Part shown: one piece after another, positions 24,985 through 33,709 of the stretch | Numbering within the stretch: position 1 is the stretch's first letter | How the letters are laid out: every line of letters begins with the position of its first letter | Assembly: GCF_013131805.1 (NCBI RefSeq) | Contig: NZ_JABJRC010000014.1 | Coordinates: 36,347 to 100,346, forward strand | Length of the DNA stretch: 64,000 nt | Direction of reading: 5' to 3' | From: Kribbella sandramycini | Lineage (GTDB): Bacteria > Actinomycetota > Actinomycetes > Propionibacteriales > Kribbellaceae | Translations under genes and position numbers: made by a program | The notes under the pieces: generated by a model | Told to the model about the DNA's origin: nothing | Seen by the model: only the letters and a program-made list of their open reading frames with translations | Databases searched by the model: none

Positions 24985-26391
24985 TCAGCTGGCTTGACTG
25001 ACGCTCGACATGTTGAAGTCGGGAACCAGCAGCGGCGGCGTGGCGGTGCGGGAGAACTCGTCGCCCCACTCGCGCGAGAACGACGGAACCGTCGCACCGG
25101 CCTGGCTGAAGCGGGAGAGCAGGTCTACTGGGCTCTCGTTGAAGCGGAAGTTGTTGACCGCTCCGACGACCTCACCGTTCTGGACGCGGTAGACGCCGTC
25201 CCGGGTCAGTCCGGTGACCAGCAGGGTCTGCGGGTCGACCATCCGGATGTACCAGAGGCAGGTCAGCAGCAGACCGTCGTCCAGACCGGCGACCAGGTCA
25301 TCGGTCGTACCGGTGGCGCCGTCGACCGACAGTGCGTAGTTGTCGATCGCCGGAGCGGCGGCTGGGGCGCCGATCAGCTCGGCGGTGTGCCGGCTGGTCA
25401 TCAGCGTCTCGAGTTTGCCGCTGCGGATCCAGTCCGTCGCCGACAGCGTCAGCCCGTTGTCGAAAACGCTCGCGGAGTCGCCGGACGTCTGCGCGACGAC
25501 GAACGGGAACGTCTCCAGCCCAGGCAGCGCCGGGTCGGAGCGCAACTGGACGGCGTGCGGAGTCAGCGCCTCACCGACCCGCGAGCCACCGGAGGCCTTG
25601 GCGAACGCGCTGCGACCCTCGAACGCGGACCGGCCGTCCAGCTCCCAGAACAGGTACGTCGTCAGGTCGGCAACCGCAGCCGGGGGCAGAACCGTCGCAT
25701 GCCGGCCCGGCTCGACCGCTACGGTCCGCTGCGCCCAGCCGAGCCGGCGGACCAGCTCGGCGTCCAAAGCCAGCGGATCGATATCGCTGAAGTCACGAGT
25801 GGCAGCGCCTGCCCAGGCGGACTGGACGCGGTCGCCGGACTTGCCGGTGGCGCTGACGAAACCGCGGGGGAGGGCCTGGCGGATGCGCAGCCCGGCCGAG
25901 GAGCCGACGTACACGGTGACGACCTCATGGTCGGCGAAACCGAACAGCCAGCGTCCTTCGGCGGTTGCGCGCCGCAGGGACTCACCGAGCGCCGGCGCGA
26001 ACTTCTCGTAGACCGTCACCGAGGTCTCGGCCGGCTCATCGGCCCAGCTGTCGCTGACCGCGCCCTCGACCAGCGGCCGCGCGTCCTCCGCCGGAGCGGC
26101 GTCCCGTGCGGTCGACACAGCTGCTGCGATCAGTTCTGGCAGTGAGACGTCGGTGACGAGCGACCGGCCGATGACGCCGGTCGCGGTGCCCTCGCCTGCG
26201 CCGACGGTGGCGATGACGGTGACCTGTGAGCCGCGCATGGAGCCGTTGGTGGTCAGGGTGTTGTTGGCCCAGCGCAGGTTGGCGCTGGAAGTCTCGGTGA
26301 CGATGATGACGCAGCCGTCGGCGCCTTCGGTCGCAGCGAGCTCCAGGCCGCGTTCGACCGTGTCCTGTGGGGTGAGCTGAATGGCGGTCAC
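24985..26391 (-). CDS. tldE: TldE/PmbA-type metallopeptidase-complex subunit
   Basis: A 468-residue partner subunit of the TldD/TldE protease. It begins at the GTG at 26391, overlapping the tldD stop (GTGA). The sequence has the PmbA-like N-terminal domain (EGADGCVIIVTETSSANLRWANNTLTTNG) and the C-terminal part ending VPDFNMSSVSQAS. It lacks the HExxxH motif, as expected for the non-catalytic subunit. TldD/E trims unfolded peptides and matures some ribosomal peptide products, for example microcin B17 in E. coli; no precursor gene is evident here. Confidence 0.92.
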   Translation of the reverse strand: MTAIQLTPQDTVERGLELAATEGADGCVIIVTETSSANLRWANNTLTTNGSMRGSQVTVIATVGAGEGTATGVIGRSLVTDVSLPELIAAAVSTARDAAPAEDARPLVEGAVSDSWADEPAETSVTVYEKFAPALGESLRRATAEGRWLFGFADHEVVTVYVGSSAGLRIRQALPRGFVSATGKSGDRVQSAWAGAATRDFSDIDPLALDAELVRRLGWAQRTVAVEPGRHATVLPPAAVADLTTYLFWELDGRSAFEGRSAFAKASGGSRVGEALTPHAVQLRSDPALPGLETFPFVVAQTSGDSASVFDNGLTLSATDWIRSGKLETLMTSRHTAELIGAPAAAPAIDNYALSVDGATGTTDDLVAGLDDGLLLTCLWYIRMVDPQTLLVTGLTRDGVYRVQNGEVVGAVNNFRFNESPVDLLSRFSQAGATVPSFSREWGDEFSRTATPPLLVPDFNMSSVSQAS

Positions 26392-27923
26392 CGGCCGGCC
26401 TCCTGCGTGGTGTTGAGGATGTTGACGCCGCGGAACAGTGCGGACGGGCAGCCGTGGCTGACCGCGCCGGACTGCGCGGGCTGGGCCTTGCCGCAGTTCA
26501 GCGCGCCGTGCAGCACGTAGGTCTGCGGGCCGCCGACGGCTTCCATCGAGCCCCAGAAGTCGGTGGTGGTGGCTTGGTAGGCGATGTCGCGGAGCTGGCC
26601 GTCGAGTTTGCCGTTGGTGATCTTGTAGAAGCGCTGTCCGGTGAACTGGAAGTTGTAGCGCTGCATGTCGATGGACCAGGATTTGTCGCCGACGATGTAG
26701 ATGCCGTTCTCGACGCGGCTGATCAGCTCTTCGGTCGACGGCCCGTCGGGAGCGGGTTGCAGGGAGACGTTGGCCATCCGCTGGATGGGGATGTGGCCGG
26801 AGGAGTCGGCGTACGCGCAGCCGTTGGAGCGCGGCGTCCCGAGCAGCTCTTCGTTGACCTTCGCCATCCGGCGGTCGACCTGGTAGCCGACCAGGATGCC
26901 GTCCTTGACCAGGTCCCACTGCTGGCCGGCGACACCTTCGTCGTCGTAGCCGACGGTGGACAGGCCGTGCTCGGCGGTGCGGTCGCCGGTGACGTGCATG
27001 ACCGGTGAGCCGTATTTGAGGTTGCCGAGCTTGTCGGTGGTGGCGAAGCTCGTGCCGGCGTAGTTGGCCTCGTAGCCGAGCGCGCGGTCCAGCTCGGTGG
27101 CGTGGCCGATCGACTCGTGGATGGTGAGCCACAGGTTGCTGGGGTCGATGACGACGTCGTACACACCGGCTTCGACGCTCGGCGCGGCCATCTTCTCGGC
27201 GAGGTAGCCGGGGATGCGGGCGAGTTCGTCGTCCCAGTCCCAGCCGGTGCCGGTGAGGTATTCCCAGCCGCGGCCGACGGGTGGGGCGAGGCTGGCCATC
27301 GAGTCGAAGCGGCCGGTCTCGGCGTCCACGGCGAAGGCGGTGAAGTCGGTGCCGGTGCGGATCCGCTGCTGGGTGTAGGTCGTGCCTTCGGAGTTGGCGT
27401 AGAACTTGCACTCGTGGACGAAGGCGACGTGCACGCTGACATGCGCGACGCCGTCGGCATTGAGCAGCCGGTCGCTGTAGTCGGTCAGCAGAGCGACCTT
27501 GTTGGCGCGCGGGACGGTGAAGGGGTCGATGTCGTACGACGAGACCCAGGTGGCGTTGTCGTACGCCGGCTCGTCGGCCAGTTCGATCGGTTCGGCGTTG
27601 ATCGGGCGGGCGACTTGGGCCATGTGGACAGCTTGTTCGGCGACCTGAACGGCTTCGTCGGTGGTCAGGGCGATGCCGGCTGCGAAGCCCCAGGTGCCGT
27701 CATGGACGACGCGGACGGCCAGGCCGAGGTCTTCGGTGTCGGTCGCGCTTTCGAGCACGCTGTCGCGGAGTGCGAGCGATTCGTACCGGATGCGCTCGAG
27801 GCGGAACTCGGCGAAGGTGGCGCCCAGGTCCCGGGCGCGCTGCAGTGCGGCGTCCGCGAGCTCTTGTCGGGGCAGGGCAAGGAAGGACTCATCGACTTCT
27901 GGCACGTCGCCGACCTTATACAC
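26388..27923 (-). CDS. tldD: TldD-type zinc metallopeptidase
   Basis: A 511-residue catalytic subunit of the TldD/TldE protease, with the zinc-binding HESIGH at residues 269-274 (HExxxH). The N-terminal domain is present and the C-terminal half contains the conserved AYADSSGHIPIQRMANVS. It starts at GTG and is translationally coupled to tldE. The 68-bp gap to the divergent ECF sigma gene must hold promoters for both directions. Confidence 0.95.
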   Translation of the reverse strand: MYKVGDVPEVDESFLALPRQELADAALQRARDLGATFAEFRLERIRYESLALRDSVLESATDTEDLGLAVRVVHDGTWGFAAGIALTTDEAVQVAEQAVHMAQVARPINAEPIELADEPAYDNATWVSSYDIDPFTVPRANKVALLTDYSDRLLNADGVAHVSVHVAFVHECKFYANSEGTTYTQQRIRTGTDFTAFAVDAETGRFDSMASLAPPVGRGWEYLTGTGWDWDDELARIPGYLAEKMAAPSVEAGVYDVVIDPSNLWLTIHESIGHATELDRALGYEANYAGTSFATTDKLGNLKYGSPVMHVTGDRTAEHGLSTVGYDDEGVAGQQWDLVKDGILVGYQVDRRMAKVNEELLGTPRSNGCAYADSSGHIPIQRMANVSLQPAPDGPSTEELISRVENGIYIVGDKSWSIDMQRYNFQFTGQRFYKITNGKLDGQLRDIAYQATTTDFWGSMEAVGGPQTYVLHGALNCGKAQPAQSGAVSHGCPSALFRGVNILNTTQEAGR

Positions 27924-27991
27924 CGGAACCTACAGACGAGCTGCGGTGTAGTGACAATGACCAGAACGTGTCAGGAGGCCGTATCAGCGAG

Positions 27992-28513
27992 GTGGACGAG
28001 GTAGCGATCCTGGCTCGGGTGCGTAGCGGTGACTCCGCTGCGTACGGCGAGCTGGTGCTGCTGCATGCCCCGATCGCGAAGCGGACGGCGGTCTTCCTCG
28101 GTGCGGGCGCGGATGCGGACGACGTCGTCCAGGAGGCGTTCGTGAAGGCATACCGGGCGCTGGGGAGTTTTCGCAGCGAGGCGGCGTTCCGGCCGTGGCT
28201 GCTGCGAATCGTCGCCAACGAGACGCGGAACGCCGTCCGGTCCCGCTCGCGGCGTAGCCGCCGCGAGGAGCTCGCTGCGCCGCTGGACGTCGTACTGGAC
28301 CCGGCTGACGCTGCTGTGTCGCTGGTTCGGCGTACAGAGCTGTTGGCGGCGGTTTCGGCGTTGCCGGAGCCGCAGCGGCTCGTAGTGACGTGCCGGTATC
28401 TGTTGGAGCTGGATGAGCAGGAGACCGCGGTAGTGCTCGGCTGGCCGCGCGGAACGGTGAAGTCGCGCCTGCACCGCGCGCTGGACCGGCTACGAAAGGA
28501 GGTGCCCGCATGA
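27992..28513 (+). CDS. ECF-type RNA polymerase sigma factor
   Basis: A roughly 173-residue sigma factor with region 2 (RVRSGDSAAYGELV, then DDVVQEAFVKAYRALGSFRSEAAFRPWLLRIVANE) and region 4 (ALPEPQRLVVTCRYLLELDEQETAVVLGWPRGTVKSRLHRAL). The start is uncertain: GTG at 27992, or GTG at 27968, which lies just before a GGAGG. Its stop overlaps the next gene (ATGA), a membrane protein shaped like an anti-sigma factor. Target genes are unknown. Confidence 0.88.
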   Translation: MDEVAILARVRSGDSAAYGELVLLHAPIAKRTAVFLGAGADADDVVQEAFVKAYRALGSFRSEAAFRPWLLRIVANETRNAVRSRSRRSRREELAAPLDVVLDPADAAVSLVRRTELLAAVSALPEPQRLVVTCRYLLELDEQETAVVLGWPRGTVKSRLHRALDRLRKEVPA

Positions 28514-29166
28514 ATCTGGACGACGAGCTACGCGCCCTCGGCCGCTCTGCCGTGGTGCCTCCGGTGGACGACGCACTGACGGCCGCCGTACTCAACCGCG
28601 TCGCCGACATCCCGGTTCGGCGCCGCATGCGCGATCGCTGGCGGTTCTTCGTCGCTGGCCTGTGTGTACTACTGGCCGGGCTGGCGCTCACACCGCCAGT
28701 ACGGGCGACAGTCGCGGAGTGGCTGCGGATCGGGGGAGTGGAGGCGCGGCCGGTCGGCACTGCACCCAGTACGGCACCACCGATCCCTGTGGTCACTGGC
28801 CGGCTGTCTCTGGACGACGCTGCCCGTACTGCGGGTTTCACACCGGCCTGGCCGCGTGAACTGGGCACACCGGCCGGTGTGGACGCATCACCGAGGTTCG
28901 TCGCGATGGGGTGGGACGGTGTGCGGCTGGAGCAGTTCCAGTCCGGAGTGTCACCGCTGTACTGGAAGAAGTACTACAACCAGATCGAGTATGTGCCCGA
29001 GGTCTCCGGCTACTGGTTCAGCACTCCGCACACGCTAGTGCTGGTGGACCAACGCGTCGTCCGCATCGCTGGGCCGACTCTGGTCTGGGAGCGGGCCGGT
29101 GTCACCTACCGGCTCGAAGTCGCCGACAAGGCCCGGGCCGTCCAACTCGCCGCCGGAACCTCCTGA
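28510..29166 (+). CDS. Single-pass membrane protein, probable partner of the ECF sigma factor
   Basis: A 218-residue protein: cytoplasmic N terminus of about 40 residues, one membrane helix (FFVAGLCVLLAGLALTPP), then an extracellular domain. The position, overlapped ATGA with the sigma gene, is that of an anti-sigma factor. However, no zinc-binding HxxxCxxC motif is visible in the cytoplasmic segment, so it would be a non-ZAS anti-sigma factor or sensor. The extracellular part contains a WFSTPHTLVLVDQRVV segment and is not of a recognised family. Confidence 0.7.
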   Translation: MNLDDELRALGRSAVVPPVDDALTAAVLNRVADIPVRRRMRDRWRFFVAGLCVLLAGLALTPPVRATVAEWLRIGGVEARPVGTAPSTAPPIPVVTGRLSLDDAARTAGFTPAWPRELGTPAGVDASPRFVAMGWDGVRLEQFQSGVSPLYWKKYYNQIEYVPEVSGYWFSTPHTLVLVDQRVVRIAGPTLVWERAGVTYRLEVADKARAVQLAAGTS

Positions 29167-29187
29167 CCCGTCGCGGTGTATCCAGGT

Positions 29188-29802
29188 ATGGCCCGACGAT
29201 TCCTGGCGCTGCTCGCCGTACTGCTCCTGCTGCCCGCCGTCCCGGCCCACGCCGGCGGCCCTACGAGCGTGCTCCTCAGCGCGCCCCCGCACGTCACCGC
29301 CCTCGGCTACGACGACCCGAAGTACAGCCAGCTGATGAGCCTCACCGACCCGTCAGCCGCCCGCCCCGAGCCCGACACCGGCTCCCACGAGGAGGGCGCC
29401 TTCGTCCGCGCCACCTGGCTCATCCACGACATGCGAGTCTGGCGTCTCAGCCTCATCTACCCAGACGCCCCTGGCGGCCCCTGGATCGCCACCACCGAGA
29501 TCCCCGGCGACTCCAGCCCCACCTGGCACCGCACCACCGACCCAGTAGCCCTGACCAAGCTCCTGAGCGACCTCAAGCTCCTACCAGGCGACCGCAACGG
29601 CGAACACCCCCGCGGCGGCCCCACCACCTACCCCCAACCAAACCAGGCCGCCCCCGCGCCCACTCCCACCACCGAACTAGCCGCCACCACCACCTTCTTC
29701 ACCGGCTGGCGTTGGTCCCTCCCCGGCATCCTCCTCGGAGCCGTCATCGCTGTCGTAGCAATCCGGCTCCTCCGGCCGCGCCGCTGGGACCTCACCGGCT
29801 GA
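29188..29802 (+). CDS. Exported protein with C-terminal membrane anchor, unknown function
   Basis: A 204-residue protein starting at the ATG at 29188. It has a signal peptide (MARRFLALLAVLLLLPAVPAHA), an extracellular domain with a conserved-looking WLIHDMRVWRLSLIYPD segment, a Pro/Thr-rich spacer (residues about 150-170) and a terminal membrane helix (LPGILLGAVIAVVAIRLL) followed by RPRR. The layout suggests a surface-anchored sensor or lipid-exposed protein. It lies 20 bp after the presumed anti-sigma gene and may be in that operon. I do not recognise the family. Its last 11 bp overlap the convergent hydrolase gene. Confidence 0.75.
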   Translation: MARRFLALLAVLLLLPAVPAHAGGPTSVLLSAPPHVTALGYDDPKYSQLMSLTDPSAARPEPDTGSHEEGAFVRATWLIHDMRVWRLSLIYPDAPGGPWIATTEIPGDSSPTWHRTTDPVALTKLLSDLKLLPGDRNGEHPRGGPTTYPQPNQAAPAPTPTTELAATTTFFTGWRWSLPGILLGAVIAVVAIRLLRPRRWDLTG

Positions 29803-30643
29803 GCCACCCAAGCACCTCTCGATACGCCGGTGCCGGCGGAATGTGCCCACCGGCGTACTCGACCCGCTCAGCCGACAGCTCACCCGCCAGCAGTTCCGCG
29901 TACCTGCGCGAGCGCTCATCAGCGCTGCCGTACCAAAGGCGCACCGGTACGGCGACGTCCGCGAAGTCGAACCCCCACGGACGCGCAAAGGCGACCAAGT
30001 CGTCGTACCAGCCGTCGTGACTCGTCACGAACGTAGCGGTGAGCCGAGCCATCGCCTCGGCGTCATCACGCGCGGGCGGGCCAGGCGGCGTACCGGGGTC
30101 AGGCGGGAACTCAGGCCCACCAGCTTCGACTGCGGACATGATGTGTGCCGCTGACTGCTCGAACAACGGACGTAGGCTGGCTGGCTCGTGTGCCGCCAGC
30201 CATGACGTTTCGTTGCGGCGGGGGTCGGCGTCCTCGTCAGCTTGAGTGGGCTGGGGCCCGTCGGTTAGTGGGGGCGCAATGCCGCCGACCACCGCGCAGC
30301 GGGTGACCCGATCGGAGAGCAGGGCCGCACAGGCGAGGGCGTGCGGCCCGCCGCCGGAGCCGCCGGTGACGGCGAACGCCGACCAGCCGAGGTGGTCCGC
30401 GAGCGCAGCGGCGTCTGCGGCTGCAGCGGCGACGGTGCGGCCGGGTTGGCGGGTGGAACCGCCGTATCCGGGGCGGTCGGGGAAGACGACGTCGAGGCCG
30501 GCGTCGGCGATGGCCGCGACCACCTCAGGGCGCTTCCAGCGGGTTGACGGCGAGCCGCCGAGCGAGAGCACCGGTACGCCGCCAGAGTGGCCGTAGCGGC
30601 TGTAGTTGAGGACTCGGGTGCCGATGCGGAGCTCGCTGTCCAT
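29792..30643 (-). CDS. Alpha/beta-fold hydrolase
   Basis: A 283-residue alpha/beta hydrolase, starting at the ATG at 30643. The oxyanion-side motif LGGSPST, the PDRPGYGGS segment and the nucleophile elbow GGSGGGPHAL are present, along with a late Asp/His region (GSADERSRRY, EYAGGHIPP) completing the triad. Likely a small-molecule esterase, epoxide hydrolase-like or haloperoxidase-like enzyme. Substrate unknown. Confidence 0.87.
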   Translation of the reverse strand: MDSELRIGTRVLNYSRYGHSGGVPVLSLGGSPSTRWKRPEVVAAIADAGLDVVFPDRPGYGGSTRQPGRTVAAAAADAAALADHLGWSAFAVTGGSGGGPHALACAALLSDRVTRCAVVGGIAPPLTDGPQPTQADEDADPRRNETSWLAAHEPASLRPLFEQSAAHIMSAVEAGGPEFPPDPGTPPGPPARDDAEAMARLTATFVTSHDGWYDDLVAFARPWGFDFADVAVPVRLWYGSADERSRRYAELLAGELSAERVEYAGGHIPPAPAYREVLGWLSR

Positions 30644-30790
30644 CTGCGGAGAGTAGCCACCCGGGAGCACCTACCTGAATCTGGAGTTGTCGAGTAGAGA
30701 TTCTCAGGATTCAAGATGGTGTGGGCATGGTGGGAGGATGCGCTCTAGCTTGTGTCGGCTGTTGGAAATTCAACCTCGTCGGGAGTGCTT

Positions 30791-31720
30791 GTGAGTTCGT
30801 CGGTCGCCGGGGCGGTCAGTCCGACCCGGCAGGCGCTGCGCCGGGTCCGGCGGGACCGGAGCGCGCGGGTCGGTCTGGTGCTGGTCGCGGCGCTGATCGT
30901 GGTGGCGGCGGCCTCGCCGCTACTGGTGAAACTGTCCGGGCAGGACGCGTACACGTACCACATCGACCTGCTGGATCCGGCCCGCGGGAACGCGCCGCTC
31001 GGGTCGTTCGGCGGGGTCAGCGCCGAGCACTGGTTCGGCGTCGAGCCGCTGACCGGCCGGGACCTGTTCTCGATCGTGGTCCTCGGCCTGCGGACGTCGC
31101 TGGTGATCGCGATCGTGGTCACCGTCGTCACCACCGTGATCGGCACGCTGCTCGGGATCACCGCGGCCTACGTGGGCGGCTGGTTCGACGCCGTCCTGTC
31201 CCGGTTGCTCGACTTCCTGTTCGGCTTCCCGCAACTCGTCTTCATGATTGCCCTGGGCATCATCGTCCCGGCGAAGGTGCCGCGGACGTTGTTGCTGATC
31301 GGCGTCCTGAGCGTCTTCGGCTGGGCCGGCCTGGCCCGGTTGATCCGGGCGCAGGCCCGCTCGCTGGTCACCCGGGAATTCGTCGAGGCGGCCCGCAGCG
31401 TCGGCTCGTCCGGCTGGTGGGTGATCACCCGCGAGCTGCTGCCGAACCTGCTCGGCCCGGTGCTGGTGATCGCGACGCTCGCGATCCCCGGCTACATCGG
31501 CGCCGAGGCCGCGCTGTCCTTCCTGGGCGTCGGCGTCCCGCCGCCGACACCGAGTCTCGGCCGCTCGATCTCGGACTCGATCGTCTGGGTCTACACCGGC
31601 GCCGACCCGTGGTTCATGGTCTTCCCCGGGATTGCGCTGTTCGCCGCGGTCCTCGGCTTCACCCTGCTCGGCGACGGCGTCCGCGACGCCTTCGACGTCC
31701 GGCTGCGGAGGACCCGCTGA
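30791..31720 (+). CDS. dppC: Oligopeptide/dipeptide ABC transporter permease (DppC-type)
   Basis: A 309-residue inner-membrane permease with the EAA-loop signature (EFVEAARSVGSSGWWVITRELLPN) and six hydrophobic helices. The GTG at 30791 is chosen because GGGAG lies 5 nt upstream. It is the first gene of a five-gene operon (permease, permease, ATPase, ATPase, binding protein) joined by 1-8 bp overlaps. The binding-protein and dual-ATPase pattern is that of the Dpp/Opp family, so peptides are the likeliest substrate. Confidence 0.92.
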   Translation: MSSSVAGAVSPTRQALRRVRRDRSARVGLVLVAALIVVAAASPLLVKLSGQDAYTYHIDLLDPARGNAPLGSFGGVSAEHWFGVEPLTGRDLFSIVVLGLRTSLVIAIVVTVVTTVIGTLLGITAAYVGGWFDAVLSRLLDFLFGFPQLVFMIALGIIVPAKVPRTLLLIGVLSVFGWAGLARLIRAQARSLVTREFVEAARSVGSSGWWVITRELLPNLLGPVLVIATLAIPGYIGAEAALSFLGVGVPPPTPSLGRSISDSIVWVYTGADPWFMVFPGIALFAAVLGFTLLGDGVRDAFDVRLRRTR

Positions 31721-32718
31721 TGCCCGGGATCGTCTGGTTCGTCGTCCGCCGGCTGTTCGCGACCGTGCTGGTGATGCTCGCGCTCAGCCTCGCCGTGTAC
31801 CTGATCTTCTACGCGATCCCCGCCGACCCCGCCCATCTGTCCTGCGGCAAACCCTGTACGCCGGACCGGCTGGAGCAGGCCCGGCACTTCATGCAGCTCG
31901 ACCAGAGCACGATCCAGCAGTACCTGAACTTCCTCAGGGGCATCTTCGCCGGCCGGACCTTCGGCGACGGGCCGGCCGCGGTGCGCTGCGAGGCGCCCTG
32001 CTTCGGCTACTCGTTCCCGCTCGGCCGCCCGGTCACGACCCTGATCGCGGATCGGCTCCCCGTCACCGCCTCGATCGCGCTCGGCGCCGCCGTCCTCTGG
32101 TTGCTGATCGGCGTCTCGCTCGGTGTGATCGCGGCGCTGAACCGCGGCCGGCTGCTCGATCGGCTCTCGGTCGGCGTCGCGCTGATCGGGGTCTCGACGC
32201 CGTCGTTCCTGCTCGGCCTGCTGGCGATCCTGGCCTTCGGGTTCTGGCTGAACATGGTCCCGGTCAACGGGTACGTCCCGTTCACCGAGAGCCCGGTCGA
32301 CTGGGCCTGGCATCTGGTCACCCCGTGGCTGGTGCTCGCCGTGCTGCAGGCGGCGTCGTACATCCGGCTGACCCGCGCGCAGATGCTCGAGGAGCTCAAC
32401 CTCGACCACATCACCACCGCGCGGGCCAAGGGCGCGGGGGAGGCGCGCGTCGTCGTCACCCACGGTCTGCGGGGCGCGCTCGTCCCGATCGTCACGCTGT
32501 TCGGCCTGGATCTGGGCGGTCTGCTCGGCGGCGCGATTCTGACCGAGAAGGTGTTCAGCATGCAGGGCCTGGGCGAGCTGCTGATCAGCGCCGTCGGCCA
32601 GCTGGACGTCGCCGTCGTCGTCGGGGTGACGCTGTTCTCGGCGTTCCTGATCATCCTGGCGAACCTGGTGGTGGACATCGTCCACGGTGCGCTCGACCCG
32701 AGGGTGAGTCATGGCTGA
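31720..32718 (+). CDS. dppB: Oligopeptide/dipeptide ABC transporter permease (DppB-type)
   Basis: A 332-residue permease: N-terminal membrane helix (VVRRLFATVLVMLALSLAVYLI), a periplasmic-side loop (TFGDGPAAVRCEAPCFG with two Cys) and the transport domain, with the EAA-type loop at DHITTARAKGAGEARVVVTHGLRGALVPI. It begins at the ATG sharing one base with the dppC stop. The Cys-containing loop is longer than in the textbook E. coli protein, as in many actinobacterial homologues. Confidence 0.93.
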   Translation: MPGIVWFVVRRLFATVLVMLALSLAVYLIFYAIPADPAHLSCGKPCTPDRLEQARHFMQLDQSTIQQYLNFLRGIFAGRTFGDGPAAVRCEAPCFGYSFPLGRPVTTLIADRLPVTASIALGAAVLWLLIGVSLGVIAALNRGRLLDRLSVGVALIGVSTPSFLLGLLAILAFGFWLNMVPVNGYVPFTESPVDWAWHLVTPWLVLAVLQAASYIRLTRAQMLEELNLDHITTARAKGAGEARVVVTHGLRGALVPIVTLFGLDLGGLLGGAILTEKVFSMQGLGELLISAVGQLDVAVVVGVTLFSAFLIILANLVVDIVHGALDPRVSHG

Positions 32719-33709
32719 GCCGATTCTCGAAGTCCACGACCTGCGCGTCACGTTCGCGACCGAGGGCGGGCCGGTGCCGGCCGTCGACGGCATCGACTTC
32801 GCCGTCGCGCCGGGGGAGACGCTGGCGATCGTCGGCGAGTCCGGCTCCGGCAAGAGCGTCAGCTCGGCCGCGGTGATGGGCTTGCTGCCGTCGAACGCCG
32901 AGGTGCGCGGCGAGGTGTTGCTCGACGGGCGGGAGCTGGTCGGCCTGGAGGCGGACGAGTTGCGGAAGATCCGCGGTAACGACATCGCCCTGGTTTTCCA
33001 GGACGCGTTGTCAGCGCTGAATCCCTACTACAGCGTGGGTTGGCAGGTCGCCGAGGCGTACCGGCTGCACCACGACGTCTCGAAGAAGGTCGCGTTCCGG
33101 CGGGCCGTCGAGATGCTCGACAAGGTCGGCATCCCGGACGCCGCCCGGCGCGCGAAGAGCTATCCGCACGAGTTCTCCGGCGGGATGCGGCAGCGGGTCG
33201 TGATCGCGATGGCGCTGGTCAACAACCCGCGGGTGCTGATCGCGGATGAGCCGACGACGGCGCTCGACGTCACCGTGCAGGCGCAGATCATGCAGCTGCT
33301 CGCCGACGTCCAGGAGGAGTTCGGGACGGCGCTCGTGCTGATCTCGCACGACCTCGGAGTGGTCGCCGAGGTCGCGGACGACGTCCTGGTCATGTACGCC
33401 GGGCGCGCGGCCGAGCGGGGGACCGTGCGGGATCTGTTTTTCCGGGCGGCGCATCCGTACAGCCTTGGGCTGCTGGGCGCGATGCCGCGGATCGACGTCC
33501 CGCCGACGCGCCGGCTGACGACGATCCCGGGCAGCCCGCCGTCGCCGGGTTCGATCAGCGCCGGGTGCCCGTTCCAGCCGCGCTGCGCGTATACCGAGCG
33601 GGTCGGCGAGCGATGCGTCACCGAGCGACCCGAGCTCACACCGCGGCCCGGCGAGGGTGATCACGAGGCCGCCTGTCACCTGGGTCGGCGTCCGGAGGTG
33701 GTGGCATGA
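32711..33709 (+). CDS. dppD: Peptide ABC transporter ATPase (DppD-type)
   Basis: A 332-residue ATP-binding subunit with Walker A GESGSGKS, ABC signature FSGGMRQR and Walker B VLIADEPT with TALDVT, and a C-terminal oligopeptide-transporter (oligo_HPY) region rich in Cys/Pro (GCPFQPRCAY). It starts inside the end of dppB (8-bp overlap) and its stop overlaps dppF (ATGA). Confidence 0.95.
   Translation: MAEPILEVHDLRVTFATEGGPVPAVDGIDFAVAPGETLAIVGESGSGKSVSSAAVMGLLPSNAEVRGEVLLDGRELVGLEADELRKIRGNDIALVFQDALSALNPYYSVGWQVAEAYRLHHDVSKKVAFRRAVEMLDKVGIPDAARRAKSYPHEFSGGMRQRVVIAMALVNNPRVLIADEPTTALDVTVQAQIMQLLADVQEEFGTALVLISHDLGVVAEVADDVLVMYAGRAAERGTVRDLFFRAAHPYSLGLLGAMPRIDVPPTRRLTTIPGSPPSPGSISAGCPFQPRCAYTERVGERCVTERPELTPRPGEGDHEAACHLGRRPEVVA

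Noticed and set aside
24985..27411. 808-codon fusion of tldE with upstream sequence
   Set aside because: The upstream part lies out of frame with the real tldD; the GTG at 26391 overlaps the tldD stop as expected for a coupled pair.
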